DNA from: Modicisalibacter radicis
Lineage (GTDB): Bacteria; Pseudomonadota; Gammaproteobacteria; Pseudomonadales; Halomonadaceae
DNA: 64,000 nt
NCBI RefSeq assembly: GCF_900961225.1
Contig: NZ_CAAHFN010000055.1
Coordinates: forward strand, 1 to 64,000
Direction of reading: 5' to 3'
Below, in pieces: positions 22,485 through 32,362 of the stretch. Position numbers and translations under genes: made by a program. The notes beneath the pieces were generated by a model. The model made no database searches. It was not told where the DNA came from and saw only the letters and a list, made by a program, of their open reading frames with translations. Position 1 is the first letter of the stretch; every line of letters starts with the position of its first letter.

Positions 22485-24797
22485 TCAATTCAACAGACCG
22501 CGGATGGCATCGCGAAGTTCCTTCGAGGATTCCTCGCCGCCGAGTTTTTCCTGAATCTTCTCGCCGATCTTCTCGGCGGCCTTCTGCTTGACCTCGTCCT
22601 TGGCCAGCTCGGCCAGCGAGCGCTGGAAAGCCTGACGGTCGAAGCCACACCACTGCTGGGGGTCGCCGGAAAGCTGGCCCTCGCAATGCACCGGCAGAGG
22701 GATGCGCTCGAGCCGCGGATTGACGTTGCAGGCGGCATCGGCGGTATCCACGAAGCGCGCCCGAGCGTCGTAGGCGAAGCGCTGGCTGGCCAGATTGACA
22801 TTGCCGTTGCCGGTCAGTTCGATGCCGGGAACGGTGATCAGCAGGTCGTCGTTGTTGAGCACGCCGTCGACTGCCCTGACGCTGCCCTGGAGCTGCTCGA
22901 AGCGCGTGTCCGGGCTCCACTCCCGCGAGGTGCTCTCGCCTTCCAGCGCCGCCACCGCGGTGCACAGCTCGCGGGAGACGTTGACGTTGAATATCGCGCC
23001 ATCGTCGACATGGAAGTCGGCACGGCCGTTGAGATTGCGTAACAGGGTGTCCGGACTGTTGGTACGCGAGGTGAAGTCGCCGGCCACCGTCAGCCGGCCA
23101 CGCAGCGGCGACGGCTCGCCGGTGTAGTCCTCGACCAGCGGCACCACCTGGACGCCTTCGAGGCGCTCGCGGAAGGCCCAGCGAATCGGTGTCTCACGCA
23201 GGTCGAGCTCGCCGCCGAGATGCGCGGTGCCGTCATACAATCGCGCGTCGAGACGCTCGAGCGCCAGCTGCCCGCCATCGCCGCTGACCACCAGTGCGGG
23301 GTCGATCAGCGTCAAGCCCTTGACGATCAGCGTCTCGAGCGCCAGCTGGCCATCAAGCTCAAGCCCGCGCAGGGCCTCGACCGGAACCAGTTCGGCGGAG
23401 GCCTCGGCGGCCGCCTGGGCAATGCCGATGCCGAGCGTCTCGAGCAGCGCCGTGGCTTCGTCGTCGGCCGGCGCTGCGTCGGGCGGCGGCAGATAGCTAT
23501 CCAGGTCGAGCTGATCGCCCTGCAGGTCGAAGCTCAGCGAGTCGCCATCGAGCCCCACGGCGAGGCGACCGGTCAGCGTGGTATTGTCGACCAGCAACGT
23601 CAGGCTGGAAAGCGTCGCCCGCGCGGTATCGCCCTTGACCGGGCTGGTCAGGGCGACTTCCTCGAGCGCCGCCTCGTCGGCGGTATCCAGCGTCACCCCC
23701 AGGCGCTCCAGCCACGGACGCAGCGACAGCGGCGCCAGGTCGACCTTGCCGGTGTAGGTCGGCTCATCGAGCAGCGAGTTGACCGTCAGGTTGCCGGTGA
23801 GCTCGAGGCCGTCGTCGCCGGTCAGCTTGATGCCCTGCAACTGGGCGGTTTCATCGCGGGTGTTGGCCTCGGCGGCGAAGGCCAGGGTCAGCGGCAACGC
23901 TGACTCGCCCAGTGCCGGGTGGTCGAACTCGCCCTCGAGCCGGCCACCCTCGATGCGATAACGACCGTCCCGGACCTCGGCGATCAGTTGCTTGGCATCG
24001 AAGTCCAGCGTCTGCTGCCGCTCCTGCAGGGCGGCGAAGCGGGTCCGGGAATCCAGCGCCAGCCCGGTGAGCTCGTAGCGACCATCGTTGAGCCCCAGAC
24101 GCACCTTGCTCTGCACGCTGACCTGGCTTTCCAGCGCCGGCGCGGCGCTGTCGACCGTGAAGCTGGCCTTGAGCGGAAAGGCATTGACCGGGTTGACGTC
24201 ACTGCTGGTCAGCGCCAGGTCGCGCACCGTGACATCCAGGTCGCTGCGCCGGTCGGCATAGCGCACTTGACTGTTCTTGACCTCGACGTTGGCAATATCC
24301 AACGCCACGCTGGGGCCGCCGCCCTGCATCGAAGGCCCGGCCGAAGCCGGCGCCAGCGCCGACTCGGCGTCGTCGCCCTGCGCCTCGAGACGCTCGAGCA
24401 GCACTTCCCAGTTGCCGCGCCCCTGGGCATCGCGCACCAGGTCGAGGCGCATCCCATCCAGCGTCAGGCCGTCGATGGCGATCTCGCCCGACAGCAACGG
24501 CGCGAACGCCAGACTGACTTCGGCACGGTCGACGGCGGCGAAGGCGTCCTCCTGGTGGGGGTGTTCGGGCAGCCAGGCTTGCGCGTCCTCGACGCTGACC
24601 CCGATGCGCGGATAGAACGACCAGCTCAGCGGGCCCTCCAGCGCCAGCTCCAGGCCGCTCTGCTCCTTGACCGCCTCGACCAGACGCGGCTTGAGGTCGT
24701 TGGGGTCGAAGAAGGTGGTGACATAGATCACCGCAGCGACGACCAACAGCCCGAGTACGCCGACTGCCGCGAGCAGTATTCGCACCAACCTCTTCAT
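22485..24797 (-). CDS. asmA: AsmA-family envelope protein
   Basis: This 770-residue protein has one N-terminal membrane anchor ([20 protein letters not shown]) and an AsmA N-domain ([40 protein letters not shown]). A long repetitive beta domain and the AsmA_2 C-domain follow ([20 protein letters not shown]). AsmA-like proteins are bridge-like lipid-transport/envelope homeostasis factors located in the periplasm. It overlaps the upstream GNAT gene by four bases. Confidence 0.9.
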   Translation of the reverse strand: MKRLVRILLAAVGVLGLLVVAAVIYVTTFFDPNDLKPRLVEAVKEQSGLELALEGPLSWSFYPRIGVSVEDAQAWLPEHPHQEDAFAAVDRAEVSLAFAPLLSGEIAIDGLTLDGMRLDLVRDAQGRGNWEVLLERLEAQGDDAESALAPASAGPSMQGGGPSVALDIANVEVKNSQVRYADRRSDLDVTVRDLALTSSDVNPVNAFPLKASFTVDSAAPALESQVSVQSKVRLGLNDGRYELTGLALDSRTRFAALQERQQTLDFDAKQLIAEVRDGRYRIEGGRLEGEFDHPALGESALPLTLAFAAEANTRDETAQLQGIKLTGDDGLELTGNLTVNSLLDEPTYTGKVDLAPLSLRPWLERLGVTLDTADEAALEEVALTSPVKGDTARATLSSLTLLVDNTTLTGRLAVGLDGDSLSFDLQGDQLDLDSYLPPPDAAPADDEATALLETLGIGIAQAAAEASAELVPVEALRGLELDGQLALETLIVKGLTLIDPALVVSGDGGQLALERLDARLYDGTAHLGGELDLRETPIRWAFRERLEGVQVVPLVEDYTGEPSPLRGRLTVAGDFTSRTNSPDTLLRNLNGRADFHVDDGAIFNVNVSRELCTAVAALEGESTSREWSPDTRFEQLQGSVRAVDGVLNNDDLLITVPGIELTGNGNVNLASQRFAYDARARFVDTADAACNVNPRLERIPLPVHCEGQLSGDPQQWCGFDRQAFQRSLAELAKDEVKQKAAEKIGEKIQEKLGGEESSKELRDAIRGLLN

Positions 24798-25240
24798 TGG
24801 CTTCCTCCAGAAGCGGGGGTCATGAGTTCGAAATAGGCACCGTTCTCTTCGAGCCGGTAGCCCAGCCTCACCAGCAGTAGCTGGCTTTCAAGCGGTAACT
24901 GGTCGGCCTCGATGCGCAGCGCATTGTCGCCAGCCGCCGCGGCGACCAGCGCCATCAATCGCGAGCCGACACCGCGTCGCCGTGTCGACTCGCGGACGCA
25001 GAAATGCGACAGCCACCAGGCACCCGGCTCGTGATGCATGCCGACCGCCGCCAGCAAGCGCCCGTTGAAGCGTGCGCAGCAGAATTCGCCACCGCCCTCG
25101 AGGTGCTCGCGCACGAACGTCTCGGCGGGTGTCGGCAGCAGTCCCGGCGAGGCATCCTGATAGATGCGCGACAGGTCCGCGCCGGCCTGGGGGTCCGCAC
25201 TCCAGCGGGCGTGGTCGAGTCGTTCCAGGGTGACTGGCAT
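24794..25240 (-). CDS. GNAT-fold protein, PanM/PanZ-like
   Basis: This 148-residue protein (start MPVTLERLDHARWSADPQAG) has a GNAT core with CARFNGRLLAAVGM, LSHFCVRESTRRRGVGSRLM (acetyl-CoA pyrophosphate loop R-x-x-G-V-G) and a final strand YRLEENGAYFELM. The order and the FNGRLLAAV/CVRESTRRRGVG segments resemble PanM (PanZ), which promotes PanD maturation and senses CoA. Plain N-acetyltransferase activity cannot be excluded. It is translationally coupled to asmA. Confidence 0.7.
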   Translation of the reverse strand: MPVTLERLDHARWSADPQAGADLSRIYQDASPGLLPTPAETFVREHLEGGGEFCCARFNGRLLAAVGMHHEPGAWWLSHFCVRESTRRRGVGSRLMALVAAAAGDNALRIEADQLPLESQLLLVRLGYRLEENGAYFELMTPASGGSQ

Positions 25241-25319
25241 GCATCCTCTCCGTGGCCAGGGGCGCCGGCGTATCGCTCCCATCGTTGGCGCATTGTAGCG
25301 GATGGCCGCCGTGATTCTC

Positions 25320-25325
25320 TATAAT
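25320..25325 (+). promoter_or_regulatory. -10 hexamer of the hisBHAF promoter region
   Basis: A perfect TATAAT lies 114 bases before hisB. No good -35 lies at 16-18 bases (TTGTAG is 21 bases away), so an activator or extended contact may be needed; assignment is tentative. Confidence 0.4.
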
Positions 25326-25438
25326 GACAGGCTCGGTTGGCCCACGACGTGCCGGGGCGCTGCACCCGACGGCGCGCGACCCAGGCCCCGCCATCATCTA
25401 TTGCCCGGCGCGCGAGCGCCCGGAAGGGAGAGCCGCAC

Positions 25439-26032
25439 ATGTCCGAGCGAATCGCCACGGTGTCACGCGACACTTCCGAAACCCAGATCACGGCGACGAT
25501 CAATCTCGATGGCGAGGGACGTCTCCACGCCGAGACCGGGGTGGGGTTTCTCGAACACATGCTCGACCAGATCGCCCGCCACGGGTTGATCGACATCGAG
25601 CTCAACGCCCACGGCGACCTGCATATAGACGACCATCACACCGTCGAGGATATCGGCATCGCCCTCGGCCAGGCCTTCGACAAGGCGATCGGCGATAAGC
25701 GCGGCATCCGCCGCTACGGGCATGCCTACGTGCCGCTCGACGAAGCCCTCTCGAGGGTGGTGATCGACTTCTCCGGGCGTCCCGGCCTGTACATGGACGT
25801 CGAGTTCACCCGCGCCACCATCGGCACCCTGGACACCCAGTTGTTCCGGGAGTTCTTCCAGGGCTTCGTCAATCACGCCCGGGTCACCCTGCACATCGAC
25901 AACCTCAAGGGCTTCAACGCCCATCACCAGGCCGAGACCATCTTCAAGGCCTTCGGCCGGGCGCTGCGCATGGCCGTGGAGAGGGACCCGCGCATGGCCG
26001 GACAGATGCCCTCGACCAAGGGCAGTCTCTGA
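25439..26032 (+). CDS. hisB: Imidazoleglycerol-phosphate dehydratase
   Basis: This 197-residue monofunctional HisB lacks the phosphatase domain of the enterobacterial fusion. It carries the Mn-binding His motifs ([44 protein letters not shown]). It converts imidazoleglycerol phosphate to imidazoleacetol phosphate in histidine biosynthesis. The start at 25439 gives the family N-terminus [17 protein letters not shown], and GGGAG precedes it. Confidence 0.96.
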   Translation: MSERIATVSRDTSETQITATINLDGEGRLHAETGVGFLEHMLDQIARHGLIDIELNAHGDLHIDDHHTVEDIGIALGQAFDKAIGDKRGIRRYGHAYVPLDEALSRVVIDFSGRPGLYMDVEFTRATIGTLDTQLFREFFQGFVNHARVTLHIDNLKGFNAHHQAETIFKAFGRALRMAVERDPRMAGQMPSTKGSL

Positions 26033-26054
26033 ACATCAATTGCGAGGAGCGAGC

Positions 26055-26696
26055 ATGACGATCGCCGTCATCGACTATGGCATGGGCAACCTGCACTCCG
26101 TGGCCAAGGCCCTGGAGCATGTGACGCACGAGCACGTGACGATCACTCGCGACCCGCGCTCGATCCGCGGCGCGACCCGCGTGGTGCTGCCCGGCCAGGG
26201 CGCCATCCGCGACTGCATGGGCGAGTTGCAGCGCACCGAGCTCGAAGGCGTGGTCCTCGAATTGCTCGCCTCGCAGGCCAAGCCGCTGCTGGGCATCTGT
26301 GTCGGCCAGCAGATGCTGATGGACCGCAGCGAGGAGAACGGCGGCATCGATTGCCTGGGCTTTCTGCCCGGCCAGGTGCGCCGCTTCGGCCAGACGATGC
26401 GCGATGCCGACGAGCGCCGCCTCAAGGTGCCGCACATGGGCTGGAACCAGGTCGCCCAGCGCCACGATCACCCGCTGTGGGCGGGCATCGCCGACGGCGC
26501 ACGTTTCTACTTCGTGCACGGCTACTACGTCGATGCCGAGCGCGACGCGGAGATCTTCGGCACCACCCGCTACGGCGATGCCACCGCCCATGTCGCCACC
26601 GGCCGCGAGGCGACCTTCGCGGTGCAGTTCCATCCCGAGAAGAGCGCCGACGCCGGCCTGCGGCTGCTGGAGAACTTCGTCAACTGGGCGCCCTGA
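26055..26696 (+). CDS. hisH: Imidazole glycerol phosphate synthase, glutaminase subunit
   Basis: This 213-residue class I amidotransferase has nucleophile Cys in [12 protein letters not shown], and His/Glu in [13 protein letters not shown]-terminal [16 protein letters not shown] is typical. It supplies ammonia to HisF encoded two genes downstream. GAGGAGCGAGC lies before the ATG. Confidence 0.96.
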   Translation: MTIAVIDYGMGNLHSVAKALEHVTHEHVTITRDPRSIRGATRVVLPGQGAIRDCMGELQRTELEGVVLELLASQAKPLLGICVGQQMLMDRSEENGGIDCLGFLPGQVRRFGQTMRDADERRLKVPHMGWNQVAQRHDHPLWAGIADGARFYFVHGYYVDAERDAEIFGTTRYGDATAHVATGREATFAVQFHPEKSADAGLRLLENFVNWAP

Positions 26697-26796
26697 ACCG
26701 GGCCCGGTCACCCGACATCCGAGCGTGGCCCCGTCACGGCGCGCCGAACCCATCAAGCAACAGCGCCGCCGAAGCGGTCGCTCACGAGGACACGAC

Positions 26797-27564
26797 ATGC
26801 TGGTGATTCCCGCCATCGATCTCAAGGACGGCCACTGCGTCCGCCTCAAGCAGGGCCGCATGGACGACGCCACCAGCTACGGCGACGACCCCGTGGCGAT
26901 GGCCGCCCGCTGGGTCGACGCCGGCGCGCGGCGTCTGCACCTGGTCGACCTCAATGGCGCCTTCGAGGGCAAGCCGGTCAACGGCGAGGCGGTCACCGCG
27001 ATCGCCCGCGCCTACCCCGGGCTGCCGATCCAGATCGGCGGGGGCATCCGCAGCGCGGCGACCATCGAGCACTATCTCGACGCCGGGGTCGGCTACGTGA
27101 TCATCGGTACCCAGGCGGTCAAGCAGCCCGAGTTCGTCGGCGAGATGTGCCGGCTGTTCCCGGGCCGGGTGATCGTCGGCCTCGACGCCCGCGACGGCTT
27201 CGTTGCCACCGACGGCTGGGCCGAGGTGTCGACGCTCAAGGCCACCGAGCTGGCCAAGCGCTTCGCCGATGACGGCGTATCGTCGATCGTCTACACCGAC
27301 ATCGCCCGCGACGGCATGATGCAGGGCGTCAACCTCGAGGCCACCGTCGACCTGGCCCGCGACGGCGGGCTGCCGGTGATCGCCTCGGGCGGGGTCACCA
27401 ACCTCGACGACATCCGCGCGCTGGCCGGGGTCGCCGACCAGGGGATTCTCGGCGCCATCACCGGCCGCGCGATCTACGAGGGCAGCCTCGACGTCGCCGC
27501 GGCCCAGCGGCTGTGCGACCAGCTCGAGGGCGCAGCCGGCACCACCACCAGCGGGAGGAACTGA
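26797..27564 (+). CDS. hisA: ProFAR isomerase
   Basis: This 255-residue TIM barrel has catalytic Asp residues in [17 protein letters not shown] and [15 protein letters not shown], and phosphate-binding loops QIGGGIRS and IASGGVTN. It isomerises the amino-aldose ProFAR to its ketose. The start at 26797 follows GAGGA. The 100-base gap after hisH has no clear gene. Confidence 0.96.
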   Translation: MLVIPAIDLKDGHCVRLKQGRMDDATSYGDDPVAMAARWVDAGARRLHLVDLNGAFEGKPVNGEAVTAIARAYPGLPIQIGGGIRSAATIEHYLDAGVGYVIIGTQAVKQPEFVGEMCRLFPGRVIVGLDARDGFVATDGWAEVSTLKATELAKRFADDGVSSIVYTDIARDGMMQGVNLEATVDLARDGGLPVIASGGVTNLDDIRALAGVADQGILGAITGRAIYEGSLDVAAAQRLCDQLEGAAGTTTSGRN

Positions 27565-27567
27565 CAC

Positions 27568-28341
27568 ATGGGTCTGGCCAAACGCATCATTCCCTGCCTC
27601 GACGTCGACGCCGGCCGGGTGGTCAAGGGCGTCAACTTCGTGGGCATCCGCGACGCGGGAGACCCGGTGGAGATCGCCAAGCGCTACAATCAGCAGGGCG
27701 CCGACGAGATCACCTTCCTCGACATCACCGCCAGCCATCAGGATCGCGACACCACCGTGGAGATGGTCGAGCGCATCGCCGGCGAAGTGTTCATCCCGCT
27801 GACAGTGGGCGGTGGTATCCGCAGTTGCGAGGACATCCGCACCATGCTCAACGCCGGTGCCGACAAGGTCTCGATCAACACCGCCGCGGTGACCAACCCG
27901 GACTTCGTGCGCGAGGCCGCCGAACGCTTCGGCAGTCAGTGTATCGTGGTGGCGATCGACGCCAAGCGCGTCTCCGCCGAGGGCGAGGCGCCGCGCTGGG
28001 AGATCTTCACCCACGGCGGGCGCAAGCCCACCGGGCTGGACGCCATCGACTGGGCGCGCAAGATGGTCAATTACGGTGCCGGCGAGCTGCTGTTGACCAG
28101 CATGGACCGCGACGGCACCAAGGCCGGCTTCGACCTGGAGGTGACCCGCGCGATCGCCGACGCCGTGGCGGTACCGGTGATCGCCTCCGGCGGGGTCGGC
28201 AACCTCGACCACCTGGTCGAGGGCGTGACCAGAGGCGGCGCCGACGCGGTGCTCGCGGCGAGTATCTTCCACTTCGGCGAATACACCATCCCCGACGCCA
28301 AGCGCTACTTGGCCGAGCACGGCATCGAGATGCGTCTGTAA
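27568..28341 (+). CDS. hisF: Imidazole glycerol phosphate synthase, cyclase subunit
   Basis: This 257-residue TIM barrel has catalytic Asp in [15 protein letters not shown] and [15 protein letters not shown], plus TVGGGIRS and IASGGVGN loops. It receives ammonia from HisH to form IGP and AICAR. It starts three bases after the hisA stop. Confidence 0.97.
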   Translation: MGLAKRIIPCLDVDAGRVVKGVNFVGIRDAGDPVEIAKRYNQQGADEITFLDITASHQDRDTTVEMVERIAGEVFIPLTVGGGIRSCEDIRTMLNAGADKVSINTAAVTNPDFVREAAERFGSQCIVVAIDAKRVSAEGEAPRWEIFTHGGRKPTGLDAIDWARKMVNYGAGELLLTSMDRDGTKAGFDLEVTRAIADAVAVPVIASGGVGNLDHLVEGVTRGGADAVLAASIFHFGEYTIPDAKRYLAEHGIEMRL

Positions 28342-28393
28342 GCGTCCGCCACGCTCTTGTCTGGCGAAAACTCCTTGCCGCCAACAGTCCGGT

Positions 28394-28996
28394 TCAGCTC
28401 TCCAGGCTCAGGCCCAGATTGCTGACGCCGTCGTTGCGCCCCAGCCGGCGCAGCGCTTTGAGCGCCTCGCGGTCGAGCTCGCCCTCGGCGGCCTCGAGCG
28501 CGGCCTCCTGGAAGTCGCGCTCGTCGTCCATCAGCGGATGAGCGTTCAGCCGTGCGGCAGCCTGCTCGGTATCGTCCTCTTCCGCTCCTTCGGTCATCTC
28601 GACATACGCCTGGACGCCGCTGGTCGACAGCCGGCTGACCTCCAGCGGCGCCCCGGGCAGCTCGCCCTGCAGGGCATCGAGCAGCGTCGACAGCGCGACG
28701 ACCGTTTCCACCGCACGGCGAGCACCGAAGCTGTCATCGTCGCCGGGCGGTTCCAGCTCGGCGAGCTTCTCGGCCTGGCGGGCGAAGTCGATGCGCGCAT
28801 CGCGCACCGTCAGCACCTCCCAGACCAGGTCGAGGACCACCCGCAGCGCGGCGCTGTCGCCCTGGCCGGTCATCTGCGCGTAAAGCGCGTAGTTGGGCAT
28901 CAGCCGCTCGCAAAGCGCGGCCATGAAGGCCCACTGCTGACGGCGGCCCAGTTGTCGCAAGCGGGCCTTGAAGCCGCCTGGAGATGTCTGTTGCAT
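28394..28996 (-). CDS. yjaG: DUF416 family protein YjaG
   Basis: This 200-residue, mostly helical protein begins MQQTSPGGFKARLRQLGRRQ, then QWAFMAALCERLMPNYALY and LTVRDARIDFARQAEKL. It matches the DUF416/YjaG pattern found in many gammaproteobacteria. The biochemical role is unknown. It converges with hisF; the 52-base gap shows no clear terminator. Confidence 0.8.
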   Translation of the reverse strand: MQQTSPGGFKARLRQLGRRQQWAFMAALCERLMPNYALYAQMTGQGDSAALRVVLDLVWEVLTVRDARIDFARQAEKLAELEPPGDDDSFGARRAVETVVALSTLLDALQGELPGAPLEVSRLSTSGVQAYVEMTEGAEEDDTEQAAARLNAHPLMDDERDFQEAALEAAEGELDREALKALRRLGRNDGVSNLGLSLES

Positions 28997-29093
28997 AATC
29001 GTCTGCCCTATCTCTTACTGGCGAAGCTTCACTAAGAAGGCTGTTACTCGAAAGGCTCCGATTGGGAAGGTCGCTCCGAGGCGCGAACCAGGT

Positions 29094-29390
29094 TCATGGC
29101 CAGAGCAGCTCGGCATTGACTCGCCCCTTGGCATCGAAGGCGACACCCTCGGCGCGCAGTTTCTCGCGCTGGGTGATCGCTCCGCCATGCTCGGCGACGC
29201 GCCGCGAGGCGTTGATCACCCGGTGCCAGGGCAAACCGTGACCGGCGGGCAGATGGCGCATTGCGCTGCCGACCATGCGTGCCGTGGCACCATCGGTCAT
29301 CTTCGCCACGCGACCGTAGGTGGTCACCCGCCCGGCGGGGATCTGCGCGACGATGGTGTAGATCTGCTCGAGTCGATCGCTACGGGTCAT
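29094..29390 (-). CDS. Alkyltransferase-like (ATL) DNA-binding protein
   Basis: This 98-residue protein has the methyltransferase-like C-domain of MGMT: IPAGRVTTYGRVAKMTDGAT, ARMVGSAMRHLP, PWHRVINASRR. The alkyl-accepting Cys of the PCHRV motif is replaced by Trp, defining the ATL class. ATL proteins bind O6-alkylguanine without repairing it and hand the lesion to nucleotide excision repair. uvrA is also in this window, at 42068. Confidence 0.9.
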   Translation of the reverse strand: MTRSDRLEQIYTIVAQIPAGRVTTYGRVAKMTDGATARMVGSAMRHLPAGHGLPWHRVINASRRVAEHGGAITQREKLRAEGVAFDAKGRVNAELLWP

Positions 29391-29457
29391 GCGCCTCTCC
29401 CTATCGGCTATCGCGGCGCTTGCCGCTGCCGAAAAGCTTATTCACCATGGGGCCATC

Positions 29458-30150
29458 ATGCATATCTACTTCCTCCAGCACGCTGCCCACTACGGCCCTG
29501 CCCGCTTCGCCGACTGGCTGGTCGGCATGGGCCATAGCCACAATACCAGCCACCTGTACGCGGGCGAGATGCCGCCGCGCCTCGAGGACTGCGACGCACT
29601 GATCGTGCTCGACGGCCCGCAGGCACATGACGCCACGCAGGCGCATCCCTGGCTCAGGCGCGAGAACAAGCTGCTGATGCGCGCGCTGAAAAGCGGCAAG
29701 CCGGTGCTCGGCGTCGGACTCGGCGCACAGCTGATCGCCGTGCAATTGGGCGCCATCGTCTCGCGCGGCACCTATGCCGAGACCGGCTGGCATCCGGTCA
29801 CCCTGGCCCCGGAGAGCCCTTTCGACCTGCCCGAGACCTTCGATGCCTTCCACTGGCACCGCACCATTTTCGGCCTGCCTGACGACGCCCTGCCGCTGGG
29901 TGCCAGCGCGGCGAGTCCGGTACAAGGCTTCGCCTGGGACGGCGGCCGGGTGGTCGGCCTGCAGTGCCATCTCCAAGCCACCCGCGACAGCGTCTCGGCC
30001 CTGCTCGACGCCCACGGCGATTCGCTCGATGGCGACGGGCCCTACGTGCAGGACGCCGAGACGATCCTCGCGGATCCCCGACGCTTCGACCGTCTCGCGG
30101 CGCTGCTCGACCGGGTGATGATGCGCTGGGTGGCCAGCACCAGCCGCTAG
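29458..30150 (+). CDS. Class I glutamine amidotransferase-like protein without nucleophile
   Basis: This 230-residue protein has the GATase1 layout MHIYFLQHAAHYGPARFADW, DALIVLDGPQAHDA, PWLRRENKLLMRALKSGKPV, LGVGLGAQLIA, then the His in VVGLQCHLQATRDSV. In active enzymes the nucleophile elbow reads G-(I/V)-C-L-G-x-Q; here Cys is Gly, so hydrolysis of glutamine is not expected. The start at 29458 (GCCATCATG) is chosen because the fold begins there. It converges with selU, and the two stop codons share the bases CTAG. Confidence 0.85.
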   Translation: MHIYFLQHAAHYGPARFADWLVGMGHSHNTSHLYAGEMPPRLEDCDALIVLDGPQAHDATQAHPWLRRENKLLMRALKSGKPVLGVGLGAQLIAVQLGAIVSRGTYAETGWHPVTLAPESPFDLPETFDAFHWHRTIFGLPDDALPLGASAASPVQGFAWDGGRVVGLQCHLQATRDSVSALLDAHGDSLDGDGPYVQDAETILADPRRFDRLAALLDRVMMRWVASTSR

Positions 30151-31250
30151 GAGCCTGTCGGACCCGAGGCTGCTCTACCGCGCCAGTCGCGGGCGAACGC
30201 CAGGCAGCTGTCCCAGTCGCCGACGTGCAGGAAGGTCTGCTGATGCTTCTCCAGCTGGTAGCGATACAGCGGATCGTAATACTCGGTGAGCAGCGGCGCC
30301 AGCCACGCCTCGTGGGCCTGGGGGTTGCCACGCGCATGCTCGGCGAAGGCCAGCGCCTGCAGGCGCTGCAGGCGCTCCAGGCGCGCCCCGCCGAGGCGCT
30401 TCTTGAGCCGCCCCAGAGCGCCGCTCAGTTGCTTGCGCATCAGCGTCCAGCCCAGCCATTCGCCGTACTGGCCGGCATAGACCGCCCACAGATCCTCGAT
30501 GTAGTCCTTGTGGATGCGCGCCAGCCGCCAGTCCAGCGGCATCTCCACGCGGATGCGCGGCGCGCGCTCCATGCCCCGCCAGAAGCTCAGCGGAATGTTG
30601 ACGCTGCCGATGTGCCGCGACTCGTCCTCGATGACATAGGGCGCGGCAAGCGTCAGCAGCTCGCGGCCGAGGGCGTGCTCGAAGTCGATCTGCGCCGGTG
30701 CAGGCAGCGGGTGGCGGCCGAACGCCGAGCCCTTGTGGCGCGCGCAGGCCTCGAGGTCCGGCCCACCGGCGCGCTGGACGAGCTCGGTCTTGGCGCAGCC
30801 GGTCAGGCCGCCGACGATCAGCATGGGGCGCTCGGCGGCGGCATCGATGCGCCGGCACAGCGCCTGGCGCATCGCCTTCCAGCCGCCCTGAATGCGTGGC
30901 CGCTCGATGCCGGCCTCGGCGAGCCATTGCTGGGCGATCTGCGAGCGCAGCCCACCGCGAAAGCAGTAGACCAGCGCATCGGGATGCGCATCGAGGCATT
31001 CGCGCCAGGCCTCGATGCGCCGCCGCTTGAGCGCACCATCGACCAGCCGCCGGCCGAGTTCGATCGCCGCGCCCTGGCCGGCCTCCTTGTAGCGGACGCC
31101 GACCCGGTGACGCTCCTCGTCGTCCATCAACGGCAGGTTGACGGCCCCCGGCAGCGCGCCCTGGGCGAACTCCACCGGCGCACGCACGTCGATCAGCGTA
31201 CGCCCCGCGCGCAGCCACTCGAGATCGGGCTCGAGTGTCGGCAGGTTCAT
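30147..31250 (-). CDS. selU: tRNA 2-selenouridine synthase (SelU/MnmH)
   Basis: This 367-residue protein has a rhodanese domain (RTLIDVRAPVEFAQGALPGA) with catalytic Cys in ALVYCFRGGLRSQ. A P-loop domain follows (VGGLTGCAKTEL, slightly unusual Walker A). It replaces sulfur by selenium in wobble 2-thiouridine of Lys/Glu/Gln tRNAs through a geranylated intermediate, using selenophosphate from SelD. Its start overlaps the selD stop (ATGA). Confidence 0.93.
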   Translation of the reverse strand: MNLPTLEPDLEWLRAGRTLIDVRAPVEFAQGALPGAVNLPLMDDEERHRVGVRYKEAGQGAAIELGRRLVDGALKRRRIEAWRECLDAHPDALVYCFRGGLRSQIAQQWLAEAGIERPRIQGGWKAMRQALCRRIDAAAERPMLIVGGLTGCAKTELVQRAGGPDLEACARHKGSAFGRHPLPAPAQIDFEHALGRELLTLAAPYVIEDESRHIGSVNIPLSFWRGMERAPRIRVEMPLDWRLARIHKDYIEDLWAVYAGQYGEWLGWTLMRKQLSGALGRLKKRLGGARLERLQRLQALAFAEHARGNPQAHEAWLAPLLTEYYDPLYRYQLEKHQQTFLHVGDWDSCLAFARDWRGRAASGPTGS

Positions 31251-32284
31251 CGGCGGACCTCGATCAGCGCCTCGCCGCCGGCCTTGGTGAATTCGCCGAA
31301 CGACTCGAGGCTCAGCCCGAACTTGCGGCCGACACGCTCGACGTCATCGGCATAAGAGGGATGCACCGCCAGCAGCAGCCCGCCGGAGGTCTGCGGGTCG
31401 CACAACCACTGCCAGTGGGCGGCATCCATCTCGGGCAGCCGCTTGCCCAGCGCGTTGCGATTGCGCTCGGTGCCGCCGGGCACCGCGCCCTGGCGACGAT
31501 AGGCCTCGGCCTCGGCGAGCCGCGGCAGGCGCCGGAAGTCGATGCGCGCGGCCACCCCGCTGGCCTCGCACATCTCGCTCAGGTGGCCGGCCAGGCCGAA
31601 ACCGGTGACGTCGGTCATCGCATGCACGCCCGAGATACGCGCCATCTCGACGCCGATGTCGTTGGGCTTGAGCATGGTCTCGCGGGCCAGCCCGTGATGG
31701 CCCTCCTTGAGCAGGCCGCGCTTCTCGGCGGTGGTCAGCAGGCCGACGCCGAGCGGCTTGGTCAGATAAAGCAGATCGCCCGGCTCGGCGCCCTTGTTGA
31801 GCTTGAGGGCGTCGAGATCGACCAGGCCGTTGACCGCCAGGCCGAAGATCGGCTCGGGGGCATCGATGGAGTGACCGCCGGCCAGCGCCAGCCCCAGCTC
31901 GCGGCATACCGCCTGGGCCCCGGCGACCACGTCGCCGGCGATGTCGGCCTCCAGCTTGTCGAGCGGCCAGCCGAGGATACCCAGCGCCATCACCGGCTTG
32001 CCGCCCATGGCGTAGACGTCGCTGATGGCGTTGATCGCGGCGATACGACCGAAGTCGAACGGGTCGTCGACGATCGGCGTGAAGAAATCGGTGGTGGCGA
32101 TCATCCCGCGGCCGTCGCCGAGATCGTAGACCGCCGCGTCCTCGCGGCCCTGATTGCCGACGATCAATTTGCTATTGCTGGCCCCCGGCCCGGCCTTGGC
32201 GAGGATGCTATCGAGCACGTCGGGGGCGATCTTGCAGCCGCAACCGGCGCCGTGGCTGTACTGGGTCAGGCGAATGGCGCTCAT
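31247..32284 (-). CDS. selD: Selenide, water dikinase (selenophosphate synthetase)
   Basis: This 345-residue protein starts MSAIRLTQYSHGAGCGCKIA, with the active-site residues in GAGCGCKI. The catalytic residue is Cys, not selenocysteine. Further motifs are GREDAAVYDLGDGRGMIATT, ATTDFFTPIVDDPFDFGRIA and DVTGFGLAGHL. AAGGAG eight bases before the ATG at 32284 fixes the start. It is coupled to selU; no selA/selB is visible here, so selenophosphate may serve tRNA modification mainly. Confidence 0.96.
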   Translation of the reverse strand: MSAIRLTQYSHGAGCGCKIAPDVLDSILAKAGPGASNSKLIVGNQGREDAAVYDLGDGRGMIATTDFFTPIVDDPFDFGRIAAINAISDVYAMGGKPVMALGILGWPLDKLEADIAGDVVAGAQAVCRELGLALAGGHSIDAPEPIFGLAVNGLVDLDALKLNKGAEPGDLLYLTKPLGVGLLTTAEKRGLLKEGHHGLARETMLKPNDIGVEMARISGVHAMTDVTGFGLAGHLSEMCEASGVAARIDFRRLPRLAEAEAYRRQGAVPGGTERNRNALGKRLPEMDAAHWQWLCDPQTSGGLLLAVHPSYADDVERVGRKFGLSLESFGEFTKAGGEALIEVRR

Positions 32285-32362
32285 GGTCATCTCCTTGCGC
32301 ATGCGTGATTGCCACGCTCATGTTTCGAACTCGCTGCTTCAAGCATAGCCACCGGGCGCGGC

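Noticed and set aside
26782..28320. Long minus-strand reading frame (about 512 codons) opposite hisA-hisF
   Set aside because: It mirrors two well-supported his genes in GC-rich DNA, has low-complexity Val/Asp/His composition and no family motif.
32203..32284. Selenocysteine codon in selD
   Set aside because: The active-site residue in GAGCGCKI is read as Cys with no in-frame TGA, so no recoding is needed.
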